The translations under genes and the position numbers were made by a program. Under the pieces are notes generated by a model, which saw only the letters and a program-made list of their open reading frames with translations, ran no database searches and was not told where the DNA came from. Shown piece after piece: positions 38,836-48,564 of a stretch of 64,000 bases of DNA (within the stretch, counting starts at the first letter, position 1; each line of letters starts with the position of its first letter). The stretch is from Microbacterium sp. NIBRBAC000506063 (GTDB taxonomy: Bacteria; Actinomycetota; Actinomycetes; Actinomycetales; Microbacteriaceae), in assembly GCF_017968845.1 (NCBI RefSeq), contig NZ_CP072876.1, positions 806,001 through 870,000 of the forward strand, in the 5' to 3' direction.

Positions 38836-40290
38836 GATGACTGCGCGCCTTCGACCCAGGCGAGGTACTCGTCGGTGACGGTTCCGGTGACGTAGCGACC
38901 GTCGAAGCAGCTCATGTCGAGATCGGTGATCTCCGACCCCTCGATGATCGCGGCCTTGAGATCGTCGATCTCCTGATAGACGAGCGCGTCGCATCCGAGG
39001 ACCTCGGCGATCTCGGGGATCGTGCGGCCGTGGGCGACGAGCTCCTCGCGCGAGGGCATGTTGATGCCGTACACGTGCGGGTAGCGCACGGGCGGCGCGG
39101 CCGAGGCGAAGATGACCGACTTCGCGCCGGCATCCCGCGCCATCTGGATGATCTCCTTGCTCGTGGTGCCCGCACGATCGAGTCGTCGATCAGCAGCACG
39201 TTCTTGCCCTTGAACTCGCTCGACATCGCGTTCAGCTTCTGCCGCACGCTCTTCTTGCGGACGGCCTGCCCGGGCATGATGAAGGTGCGGCCGACGTAGC
39301 GGTTCTTGTAGAAGCCCTCGCGGTACTCCTTGCGGAGCTTGCGCGCGACCTGCATCGCCGAGGGCCGGGAGGAGTCGGGGATGGGCATGACGACGTCGAT
39401 GTTCTCGAGCGGCACGTGCTTGGCGATCGTGGCCGCCAGGCGATCGCCCATCCGCAGGCGCGACTCGTAGACGGCGACGCCGTTCATGATCGAGTCGGGG
39501 CGGGCGAGATACACGTACTCGAAGGAGCACGGCGCCAGCTGCGGGTCCTTCGCGCACTGGCGGGTGTGCAGGTGGCCGTCGAGATCGATGAACACCGCCT
39601 CGCCAGGATCGACGTCGCGGACGACCTCGAAGCCCCCGTTCTCGAGCACGAGCGACTCGCTGGAGACGACCCACTCGTAGGTGCCGTCCTCGCCCCGGCG
39701 CGTGCCGAGGATGAGCGGACGGATGCCGTAGGGGTCGCGGAAGGCAAGCAAACCGTACCCGGCGATGAGCGCGATGGCGGCGTAGGAGCCCTCGGCGCGG
39801 TCGTGCACCCGGCTGACGGCGCGGAAGATCTCCTCGGGCGCGAGCTCGGTGCCCGAGATCGACGCCTGCAGTTCGCTGCCCAGGATGTTCACGAGCAGCT
39901 CCGTATCGGAGGACGTGTTCAGGTGCCGGCGGTCCTTGCGGAAGAGGATGTCGGTGAGCTCACGCGTGTTGGTGAGGTTGCCGTTGTGCACGAGGACGAT
40001 GCCGTAGGGGGCGTTGACGTAGAACGGCTGGGCCTCCTCCTCCTGCGAGGCGGAGCCGCGGGTCGCGTAGCGGACGTGGCCGAGGCCGATCGTGCCCAGG
40101 AGCGTGCGCATGTCGCGCGTGCGGAAGGCGTCGCGCACCATCCCCCGCTCCTTGTGGATGTGGAAGACGCCGCTGGGCTCGGCGGTCGCGATGCCGGTCG
40201 AGTCCTGCCCCCGATGCTGGAGCAGCAGAAGCGAGTCGTAGATCTCTTGGTTGACGGCGCCCTGCCCACCATTCCGACGATGCCGCACAT
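38832..40290 (-). CDS. purF: Amidophosphoribosyltransferase (two frameshifts)
   Basis: First committed step of purine synthesis: PRPP plus glutamine to 5-phosphoribosylamine. Starts MCGIVGMVG with the catalytic Cys2 exposed after Met removal. Glutaminase half: LLLQHRGQDSTGIAT, GHVRYATRGSAS, HNGNLTN, DTELLVN. PRTase half: VVMPIPDSSRPSAM and the PRPP loop NVLLIDDSIVRGTT. One C is missing near 40266 (MVG then QGAVNQE) and one near 39172 (SIVRA then GTTSKE). Twenty bases downstream of purM. Confidence 0.95.
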
Positions 40291-40309
40291 TGGGTTACGT
40301 TCGCTCCGC

Positions 40310-41407
40310 TCAGTTCTTGTATGCGCCGACGAGGCGGACGGCGCCGCCGTCGACGCCCTTCGCCCCCTGTTCGAAATCGCCGTCGGGACGGGCGCCGGTG
40401 CGCACGGTGGCGACCGGCCAGGTGTCGATGCCCGCGGCGGTGAGGGCGGCGGAGATATCGGATGCCGCATCCGCCGCGACGATCGCGACGAAGCCGATGC
40501 CGAGGTTCCAGGTGCCCTCGCTGGACTCCAGCGAAGTGCCCGCGATGTCGCTGAGCACGCGGAAGACGGGCGCGGGCGACCAAGTCGAACGGTCGACCTC
40601 GGCCCAGGTGCCCTGCGGGAGGACGCGGGCGAGGTTCGCGGCGATGCCGCCGCCGGTCACGTGGCTGAGGGCGTGGAGCCGCTCATCGAAAGCATCGGCG
40701 ATCGTCAGCAGCGGCGAGGTGTACAGGCGCGTGGGCGTGAGCAGCGCCTCACCCCAGGTGGCACCGAAGTCGGCCGCATTGTCGCCGTAGGAGATGCCCG
40801 CGCGGGTGATGATGTGCCGCACGAGCGAGTAGCCGTTGGAGTGAAGACCGCTGGAGGCGAGGGCCAGCACGACGTCGCCGGCGCGGACCCGCTCGGGGCC
40901 CAGCATCCGATCGGCCTCGACCACGCCGGTCGCCGCGCCGGCGACGTCGTAGTCGTCGGGCCCGAGGAGGCCCGGGTGCTCGGCGGTCTCGCCGCCGACG
41001 AGCGAGGTGCCCGTGAGCGTGCAGGCCTCGGCGATGCCACGGACGATGTCGGCGATGCGCTCGGGCACGACCTTGCCGCAGGCGATGTAGTCGGTCATGA
41101 AGAGGGGCTTGGCGCCGACCACGACGATGTCGTCGACGACCATGCCGACGAGGTCGTGGCCGATCGTGTCGTGCTTGTCGATCGCCTGGGCGATGGCGAC
41201 CTTCGTGCCGACGCCGTCGGTGCTCGACGCCAGCAGCGGACGGGTGTACCCGAGGAGGGCACGGGCGTCGAAGAGGCCGGCGAAGCCGCCGACACCGCCG
41301 AACACTTCGGGGCCGTGCGTGGCGCGCACAGCGGACTTCATCAGCTCGACGGCGCGGTCTCCGGCAGCCGTGTCGACGCCGGCTTCGGCATAGGTGTGGG
41401 AGGACAC
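40310..41407 (-). CDS. purM: Phosphoribosylformylglycinamidine cyclo-ligase (AIR synthetase)
   Basis: 365 residues, intact. Converts FGAM to AIR with ATP. Motifs: YAEAGVDTAAGDRAVELMK, LLASSTDGVGTKVAIA, GHDLVGMVVDDIVVVGAKPLF, SLVGGETAEHPGL, SSGLHSNGYSLVR and HVTGGGIAANLARVLP. GTG start at 41407 chosen (MSSHTYAEAG); a TTG two codons upstream is possible. purM precedes purF here. Confidence 0.94.
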   Translation of the reverse strand: MSSHTYAEAGVDTAAGDRAVELMKSAVRATHGPEVFGGVGGFAGLFDARALLGYTRPLLASSTDGVGTKVAIAQAIDKHDTIGHDLVGMVVDDIVVVGAKPLFMTDYIACGKVVPERIADIVRGIAEACTLTGTSLVGGETAEHPGLLGPDDYDVAGAATGVVEADRMLGPERVRAGDVVLALASSGLHSNGYSLVRHIITRAGISYGDNAADFGATWGEALLTPTRLYTSPLLTIADAFDERLHALSHVTGGGIAANLARVLPQGTWAEVDRSTWSPAPVFRVLSDIAGTSLESSEGTWNLGIGFVAIVAADAASDISAALTAAGIDTWPVATVRTGARPDGDFEQGAKGVDGGAVRLVGAYKN

Positions 41408-41471
41408 CCTCAAGGATACCGCCGCGACCGGGCCCCTCGTCGCCGCCCGGGCATCCCCTACGATAGGGGCC

Positions 41472-42077
41472 ATGGCCGACAAGCCCCAGTGGCTCATCCG
41501 CGAGGACGCGAGCGTCCCCGTGCTGGTCGCGCTCGCCCTGCGTCAGCAGATCGGGGTACGGGCGCCCGACGATCTGCCGAGCCTGCGCGACCTCCCGCAG
41601 AGGGCTCCGGATGCCGCAGACGCCACGGACGCCCTCGAGGCGCAGTGGGTGGACTACTGGAACATGACGGTCGAGCCGCAGGCGCACCCGGCATCCGGTC
41701 CTCTCGAGCTCGTCGAGGGCTTCGACACCCTCGTCGCGCTCCCCGCCGAAGGCGCCGAGGAGCTGCGCGCGGCGATCGCGCCACTCGCGCCCGACGCCGT
41801 CGTCTATGCGAGGAAGGCGCACGATCGGTATGTGGGTGCGATGAAGCCGGCCGCGGGCGGCAGCGCCTATCGCGCCTATGCGAGCGCGATCGCCGAGTTC
41901 GAGCGCGAGGTCGGGCGGCGCGCCCACTCCTTCGAGCTGAACGTGCAGGTTCTGCCGCTGGCGCAGCGCGGTGTGTGGTGGATCGGTGCGCTCACCGTCG
42001 CGGTGACCGACGGCCTCCGCCGCGACGTGGTCGCCTTCGATGCGGCCATCCGCCCGATCATCGCGGAGTTGGCGTAG
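41472..42077 (+). CDS. Conserved hypothetical protein beside purM
   Basis: 201 residues, soluble, no signal. MADKPQWLIREDASVPVLVALALR start, a central QWVDYWNMTVEP and C-terminal LPLAQRGVWWIGALTVAVTD. I do not recognise the family; it is divergent from purM with a 64-base shared promoter region. It converges with the next gene on a long inverted repeat. Confidence 0.72.
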   Translation: MADKPQWLIREDASVPVLVALALRQQIGVRAPDDLPSLRDLPQRAPDAADATDALEAQWVDYWNMTVEPQAHPASGPLELVEGFDTLVALPAEGAEELRAAIAPLAPDAVVYARKAHDRYVGAMKPAAGGSAYRAYASAIAEFEREVGRRAHSFELNVQVLPLAQRGVWWIGALTVAVTDGLRRDVVAFDAAIRPIIAELA

Positions 42078-42100
42078 AGACACGTCCTACCCCGTTTGAC

Positions 42101-42237
42101 CCCCGGTCGTTGAGCGACACTTCGACTCGCTGCGCTCGCTCAGCACGGGTCTTCGCGAGACGAAACGCGGTGCCCTGTCCGGACAAGCGTGCTGCGTTTC
42201 GTCTCGGTCGCCTGCGGCGGCCTCGCTCAACGACCGG
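42101..42237. terminator. Long nested inverted repeat between convergent genes
   Basis: Outer arms CCCCGGTCGTTGAGCGA (42101-42117) and TCGCTCAACGACCGG (42223-42237); inner arms GAGACGAAACGC (42157-42168) and GCGTTTCGTCTC (42194-42205); the apex carries the palindrome TGTCCGGACA (about 42175-42184). An extra TCGCTCA copy lies near 42137. The right arm overlaps the stop codon of the minus-strand gene. It can terminate transcription from both sides. Confidence 0.72.
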
Positions 42238-42610
42238 TGGGGGCGCCCGGCTCGGGGTGCTCGTCGACCTCGATGATCGTCTCGTGGTCGACGCGCACAA
42301 CACGGTCGTTCTTTCGCGTGAGACGCTCGATCAGCACGGCGACCAGGGCGCCGAGGGCGACACCCACCGGCACGAGGAAGAGCAGGGCGAAGCCGAGCAC
42401 CTGGCCGAAGCTGTAGTGGACCCCGGTGTCGGACACCGGCAACTGGTCGTTCAGGACCGCGGAGAGACCGCCGCTGCCGCTGATCGTCAGCACGAGCGTC
42501 ACGATGACCGCGACGACGGCGCCGAGCGCCATGAACACCCCGTAGCGCGGCACGCGCCGGACGGTGGCGAGGGAGGTCTCGTGGCTCTGATCGGGCTCCA
42601 TGCCTTCCAT
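42227..42610 (-). CDS. Conserved hypothetical two-span membrane protein
   Basis: 127 residues. Two membrane spans (YGVFMALGAVVAVIVTLVLT and VLGFALLFLVPVGVALGALV) joined by a loop with GVHYSFGQ, and a charged cytoplasmic tail RKNDRVVRVDHETIIEVDEH. The pattern recurs in Microbacteriaceae near purine genes from memory, with no assigned function. ATG 42610 favoured (AGGGG seven bases before); ATG 42601 also possible. Confidence 0.7.
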   Translation of the reverse strand: MEGMEPDQSHETSLATVRRVPRYGVFMALGAVVAVIVTLVLTISGSGGLSAVLNDQLPVSDTGVHYSFGQVLGFALLFLVPVGVALGALVAVLIERLTRKNDRVVRVDHETIIEVDEHPEPGAPTGR

Positions 42611-42702
42611 TCTCGCACCCCTGCCCTTTGCGCCCGCCGTGCGCATATACGGAACCGACCGCCGAGCGAGTGCTCGACGGCCGGTTCCGTACCGACTGCG
42701 GA

Positions 42703-45700
42703 TTACTCCGCGGCCACCTCGGCTGCGGCGGGCTTGCGGCCCCGCGTGGCCAGCACACCGATGCCGATGCCCAGCAGGAGGGCAAGGAGCACGCCTCCTG
42801 CGATCCACGGCCAGACGGGTGCGCCGCCGGCATCCGACTCCTCCGGAGCCTCCTCGATCGGGGCGGCTTCGACGATCGGCTCGGCCTCCACCGGAGCGCC
42901 GCAGTCGGCGGCCACGGGGATCACTGCCGAGACCGGGTCGAGCTCCTCACCGGCCGGGTATGTGCCGAAGGCGGCCGCACCGGCATCCGTCAGCGTCGCC
43001 GGCAGCGCATCGAGAGTGAGCACGCCGTCCGAGATCTCTGCCCCCTCCAGGGAGAACTCGGCGAAGCGCACATCCGCGAGGTCGACGTCGTCGCCTTCCT
43101 GTGTGGTGCCGGTGATGTCGAACACGATGTATCCGCGCTCGCCCGCCAGCTCGATGCGCGCGTTGTTCAGTTTCGTGTCGAGCGCGCCGTCGTGGCCGTG
43201 GAAGGCGAGCTTGCCGCCGAGCGTGACCAGTCCCGTCGCGGCATCCGGGTCGATGGCGCCCGTGCCGCTGGTCCACACGTAGTCGGGGTACTGGTACTCG
43301 ACGTCGGTGAGGTCCCACCCGCCCTTGGCGATGCCCTCGATGTAGACGCGGAACGATTCCTTGAAGCCCCAGCTGAGCGTGGCTCCCTCGACGAGGCACG
43401 GGCCGACGGCCAGGCTGGTCGCGCCCCGTTCGAGGGTGAAGACCAGACCGCGGTCGACCGAGCCCTGGAAGGTGAGCGTGTGCTCGCCGTCCGCGAGGGT
43501 CGCGGGCACGGCGCCGGTCCACGTCGCGACGCCGTCCGCATCCGCGGTCACCGTGTCGAGCAGGACGGGCGTCGAGTACACGACGACCTTGATGCCTTCT
43601 TCGTTCGCCTCGAAGCCGGATGCCGAGAACGTGCCCGCACCGCCGGTCGAGAACGCAGCCAGCGACTCGGCTTCGGCCTCGATGCCGTCGGTGGCCGGCG
43701 GTGACGCCGGAAGCTCGACGGAGTCCTCGTCGGATGCCGCGCTCGCGACCGTGCCCGAGGCCCCGGCCGGAGCCGATGCGGCGGCGCCGATCGTGAAGGT
43801 CACCGGGTTGAGGCTCGTGCTGTAGCCGGCGAACACCTGGTTCAGGCCGGCGCTGGTGAGCGAGGCGGGAACGGCCGTGTAGGTGACGGCACCATTGTTC
43901 GTCGTCCTCGCACCCGCGCCGAGGTTCAGCGTCGCGAACGGGACCTGGGCCCCGCCACTGGTGACGTAGAGCTTCGCGGCGTTCGCCGACGTGATCACGA
44001 TCCGCGGGTTGCTGATCGTGACGTCCAGCACGCCGTGGTGTCCGGTGAAGCGCACCGAGCCGACGTACGAGACCGAGCCCGTTCCGGTGGCCGGGTCAAA
44101 GGTGCTGCCGGCGGCCTGCCCGAACTGGAACTGGCTGCCCGAGCGCGTCGCACCGCCCGACACCGAGATCGCGCCCTTGGCGATGGGACCGGTGACGTAG
44201 CTCGCGAAGCTCGACGAGATCGCCCAGCGGAGGGAGCCGCCCGGGACGGTCGGGCCCGTGGGCGCCGTCGGCGTCGTGGGGTGGTCGGCGTCGTCGGGGG
44301 CTTCGGGCCGACCGGACCGGTCGGCGGCTCCGGCGGCACGACCACGGAGGCGACGCCGACCGTGAAGGTAACCGGGGCGAGGCCGCTGGTGGGCGCCGCG
44401 CCGTCGAACACCTTCTCCAGGCCTGCCGAAGTCAGCGTCGCCGGCGCGCCGGTGAAGGTGAGTGCCCCGTCGGAGGCGGAGCGAGTGGCCTTGCTCAGAT
44501 CGAGGGTGGCCAGGACGACCCGCTCGCCGCCGCTGGTGACCGCGAGCGTGCCCGCCGTCGCCGACGTCACGGTGATGACCGGGTTGGCGACCGTGATGTC
44601 GAGTGCGCCGTGGTGCCCGGTGAACCGGAGGGAGCCGGCGTAGGCGACCGCGCCGGTGCCCTTGTCCGCGTCGAAGGACGTGCCCGCGAGCGACTGCGCG
44701 AAGGTGAACAGACCGCCCGCCCGCGTCGCCGGAGCAGCGACGGTGACCGAGCCGCCCGCGATCGGGCCCTCGACGTAGGAGATGAACGAGGGTGCGAAGC
44801 CCCAGGTCAGCGAGCCTTCCTGGCCCGGTCCGGTCGCCGGCTGCGCGACGGTCACGGCTGCGAAGGCGTCGAGGCTGCGATCGGTCTGCGAGAGCCCGTG
44901 CGCGGCGCTGGAGGCCACCTGGTAGGTCTTGTCCGGGTCGAGCGTCCCCGCGGGGATCGTCAGGGTCGTGGTGAAGGCGCCGTCGGAGATCAGCGCCGCC
45001 GGGACCCAGCTCTGCACGATCCAGCCCTCGCTCGGAAGGGGCGCTCCGCCCGACCAGGCCGAGGTCTCGCCGAAGAGGATGTAGGCGCCGTTGGCGGCAC
45101 CCGGCCCGGCGAAGCCGGTCCCGGTGACGGTCAGCACGTTCGCTGCTTCCGGGTCGAGGTCGCTCGAGGGCGACACGGTCAGCTCCGGGGTCGGGGTGGC
45201 GGGAGCCTTGCCCCGGTAGTCGAGTCGGACCTCGAGTTCTTGGGCGGGGTCGTTCGTGGCGCCGCCGGCGACATAGGTGAACACACCATAGGAGCCGCCC
45301 TCGGGCGCCGCACCGGAGATGCCCTCCAACTCGATCGAGAACTCGAACGAGCCGTCCGTGCCCAGCGTCACCCGCTGACCGGCCACCGCGTTGATGTACC
45401 GCGCGTCGATGTTCGCGAAGGTCGCATCCGTCATCGCCCACCGCTGCACCGCGACCGCACGATCACCCGAACCCGCACCCGTCGACGGCTGCCACGCCTC
45501 GGCGAAGTTGCCGAAGACCACATAGTTCCCCGCCGGATCACCCACCGTCACCGGAGCACGCGTGGAGACATTCCCCTCCGGATCGAAACCCGAACCCCGC
45601 ACAACCACCGTGTCACCCTCATAGAGGGGCGAGTCGCCCACCGGCGTCACACCGTCGGCGGCGAAGACCTCCAGCGCCGGACCGCTCGGGCGCTCCTCGT

Positions 45701-47276
45701 CGACATATTCCAGGCGCAGCTCGAGCTCCTGGGCGGGGTCGTTCGGGGCACCGCCGGCGACATAGGTGAACACGCCGTAGGAACCCGGGGCGGCCGCCGC
45801 GGCCTTCGCCGTCAGCTCCGCCTCGAAGGTGCCGTCCTCGGTCAGCACGATCCGCTGACCGGCCACGGCGTTGATATACCGCGCATCGATGTTCGCGAAG
45901 GTCGCATCCGTCATCGCCCATCGCTGATCGCCCACCGAGCGCTGCGACCCCGCTGCACCGCTGGACGGCCGCCACTGCTCGGCGAAGTTCCCGAACACCA
46001 CATAGTTCCCGGCCGGGTCGCCGACCGTCACGGGAGCACGCGTGGAGATGTTCCCCTCCGGGTCGAAGCCCGAACCCCGCACCACGACCGTGTCGTTCTT
46101 GTAGACCGTCGCGCCTTCGGCGAGCTCGGTCCCGTCGGCGAGCTCTGCGGTGATCGAGGGCGACGGCCGCTCGCTGTCGACATAGTCCAGCCGCAGCTCG
46201 AGTTCTTGGGCGGGGTCGTTCGTGGCGCCGCCGGCGACATAGGTGAACACACCATAGGAGCCGCCCTCAGGCGCCGCACCGGAGATGCCCTCCAACTCGA
46301 TCGAGAACTCGAACGAGCCGTCCGTGCCCAGCGTCACCCGCTGACCGGCCACCGCGTTGATGTACCGCGCGTCGATGTTCGCGAAGGTCGCATCCGTCAT
46401 CGCCCACCGCTGCACCGCGACCGCACGATCACCCGAACCCGCACCCGTCGACGGCTGCCACGCCTCGGCGAAGTTGCCGAAGACCACATAGTTCCCCGCC
46501 GGATCACCCACCGTCACCGGAGCACGCGTGGAGACATTCCCCTCCGGATCGAAACCCGAACCCCGCACAACCACCGTGTCACCCTTGTACACCGTCGCAC
46601 CGGAGGAGAGCTCCGTCCCGTCCTCGAGCGAGGCGGAGAGTACCGGCGTGAAGGCGCCGCCCTCCTCGCCGGAGTCGCCGTCGCCGTCCTCGGCGCCTTC
46701 GCCCGAGTCACCCTCACCCGAGTCGCCGTCCTCACCGGAGTCGCCCTCGTCGCCGGAGCCTTCCCCGTCGCCGCCGGAACCTTCCCCGTCGGACTCGTCG
46801 TCGTCCTCGGCGCCGAACACGGCGTCCCACTGCGCGCCCGAGATCGCCACGGACTGGCGCCCGACGATCACATCCGCCGTCGGGTTCCCGTGCGCGAACC
46901 AGACGAGTGCCTCGTAGGAGGTCGACCGGTCAAGGTTCGCCGCAGGCGCGGTGTACGACCCCGACCCCGCGCCGCCCACGATCGTCGCGGCCGGTACGTA
47001 CTGCCCGGGGAAGACGACGTTCGTCGTACCCGACTCGGTGAGCGCGACGTAGACTCCCGTCTTGCCCGCGGGGAGCTCTTCGACGCCCGTGAAGTCGATC
47101 GTCACCGCCAGCCCGGCCTCGTTCGCGGCCGTGATGCTGCCGTTGACCGTCGCGGTCGCGGCATAGGCGGGCGCAGCGACGAGCGCGCCGCTGACGGCGA
47201 GGACGAAGGCGACGAGGGCCGCGAGCAGTGCGCGGCTCCTGTCGGTGAGAGATGCGGACTGTGTGGTGGCGTTCAC
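42703..47276 (-). CDS. Giant HtaA-domain heme-binding surface protein (one frameshift)
   Basis: 1524 residues reconstructed. GTG start and a signal peptide (RALLAALVAFVLAVSGALVA ... PAYA). Acidic linker about 150-212 (GDGEGSGDEGDSGEDGDSGE). Three ~130-residue repeats (about 231-360, 392-515, 553-682) with VVVRGSGFDPEGN, NYVVFGNFAE and ATFANIDARYINAV. Three HtaA heme domains: about 817 (GSLTWGFAPSFISYV ... FTGHHGALDI), 1012 (GSLRWAISSSFASYV ... FTGHHGVLDV) and 1295 (ATLSWGFKESFRVYI ... FHGHDGALDT). C-terminal membrane span 1487-1510 (WPWIAGGVLLALLLGIGIGV) and short basic tail; no LPXTG. One base is missing near 44280. In corynebacteria HtaA proteins take heme from hemoglobin and pass it to HmuT; the divergent hmuTUV fits. 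Confidence 0.92.
45231..45618 (+). repeat. Long direct repeat in htaA-like gene, copy B
   Basis: 388 bp that match 46197-46584 with one base difference by my reading (C G G G versus C A G G near 45302/46268). It encodes the third protein repeat. The middle repeat between them is clearly more diverged. Confidence 0.9.
46197..46584 (+). repeat. Long direct repeat in htaA-like gene, copy A
   Basis: 388 bp nearly identical to 45231-45618, offset 966 bp. Near-identity at synonymous sites, unlike the middle repeat, indicates recent gene conversion or duplication, and makes the region prone to copy-number change or assembly collapse. Confidence 0.9.
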
Positions 47277-47353
47277 GGTTCTTCTCCGTGCGCCGGTCGA
47301 GCACGCGAGCGCTCTCCGGCGCGACAATGCGTTCGGGTGAGTGTGGTGGGAAA

Positions 47354-47372
47354 ATTGGTTAGGCTTAGCTAA
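47354..47372. promoter_or_regulatory. DtxR/IdeR iron box for the htaA-like gene
   Basis: ATTGGTTAGGCTTAGCTAA matches TWAGGTWAGSCTWACCTWA at 16 of 19 positions; it lies about 80 bases before the start of the minus-strand heme receptor gene. Predicts repression under iron sufficiency. Confidence 0.8.
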
Positions 47373-47419
47373 CCCCGCACCGTTTGAGGCTAGACCACCC
47401 CGTCGGCCGAGGTCAAGTT

Positions 47420-47438
47420 TTAGGTTAGCCTTTCCTAA
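47420..47438 (+). promoter_or_regulatory. DtxR/IdeR iron box overlapping the hmuT start codon
   Basis: TTAGGTTAGCCTTTCCTAA matches the DtxR consensus at 17 of 19 positions. Its last base is the A of the hmuT ATG, so no room exists for a ribosome site between box and start; a leaderless transcript is suggested. Confidence 0.85.
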
Positions 47439-48564
47439 TGCGTCGAATACCTGCCCTTCTCCTGGCTGTCGCCGTCACGCTCGGCGTCGCCGGTTGCGCG
47501 GGTGTCGCGGCATCCGAGTCGCCCGAGACGCTCATCGACGGCGCCTGCCCGCAGGCGTCCGTGCGCCTTACCGATCTCCCCTCGCCGAGGACGTCCGCGC
47601 GACCACCGGCGGCTCCACCGCCTGCCTCCCCGACCATGCGATCGAGCCCATCGCCGACACCACGGCTCCGCAGCTGCCGGTCACCGTCACCGACGCCGAG
47701 GGACGCGAGGTCGAGATCACGGACGCGAGCCGCATCCTCCCCGTCGACATCTCCGGCACGATCGCCGCGACCGTCTTCGCGCTGGGTCTGGGCGACAACG
47801 TCGTCGGACGCGACTCCTCCACGCTCTTCGCCGGCACCGAGGAACTGCCCGTCGTCACCAAGACCGGGCACACGCTCAACCCCGAGGCCATCCTCGAGCT
47901 GGCCCCGACCGTGATGCTCACCGACACCACGATCGGCCCGAAGGAGGTGCGCCAGCAGCTGCGCGATGCGGGCATCGCGGTCGTCGTCCTCTCCGATGAG
48001 CGTCGGCTCGACAACACCGAGCAGCTCATCGCCGAGGTCGCCGCCGCCCTCGGTGTGCCCAGCCGCGGCGACGAGCTCATCGCCCAGGTCGACACGGCCC
48101 TCGCCGAGGCGCAGGCCGAGATCGCGGAGGCCGTCCCGGCATCCGACGCCCAGAAGGCACGGATGCTGTTCCTCTACGTCCGCGGCAACGCGAACGTCTA
48201 CTACATCTTCGGTCGCGACTCCGGCGCCGACTCGCTCATCGACGCCGTCGGCGGGATCGACGTGGCCGGGGAGATCGGCTGGGAGGGCATGAAGCCCATG
48301 ACCGCCGAGGCGCTCGTGACCGCACAGCCCGATGTGCTCGTCATGATGACCGACGGCCTGGCCTCGGTCGGCGGGATCGACGGCCTTCTCGAGCGTCTGC
48401 CCGCGGTCGCCGAGACGCCCGCCGGCATGAATCGGCGCGTGATCGACATGGCCGACACCGACATCCTCAGCTTCGGGCCGCGCTCGCCCGAGATCCTCCG
48501 CGCCCTCGCCCGCGCCCTGTACGCGCCCGCCGCGGGCGACACCGCATCCGAGTCCGCCGGATGA
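47438..48564 (+). CDS. hmuT: Heme ABC transporter substrate-binding lipoprotein (one frameshift)
   Basis: About 375 residues. Lipoprotein signal RIPALLLAVAVTLGVAGC with lipobox Cys20. Mature protein is a class III (FhuD/BtuF-like) binding protein: VTVTDAEGREVEITDASRIL, GLGDNVVGRDSSTLF, GHTLNPEAILELAPTVMLTD, VPSRGDELIAQ, ARMLFLYVRGNANVYYIFGR and GWEGMKPMTAEALV. Family members bind heme through Tyr/His. One base is missing near 47577. Followed by permease (ATGA overlap) and ATPase genes. Confidence 0.92.

Noticed and set aside
39416..43282. A 1288-codon open frame on the plus strand opposite purF, purM and other genes
   Set aside because: Antisense shadow of high-GC coding DNA; it lacks any recognisable domain and crosses several genes that have firm motifs on the other strand.
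45231..46584. Regularly spaced repeats taken for a CRISPR-like array
   Set aside because: The repeats are 388 bp, coding, and in frame with domain boundaries of the heme receptor.
44610..47372. A 920-codon open frame on the plus strand opposite the heme receptor gene
   Set aside because: Mirror of the repetitive htaA-like sequence; Arg/Gly/His-rich and without family features.
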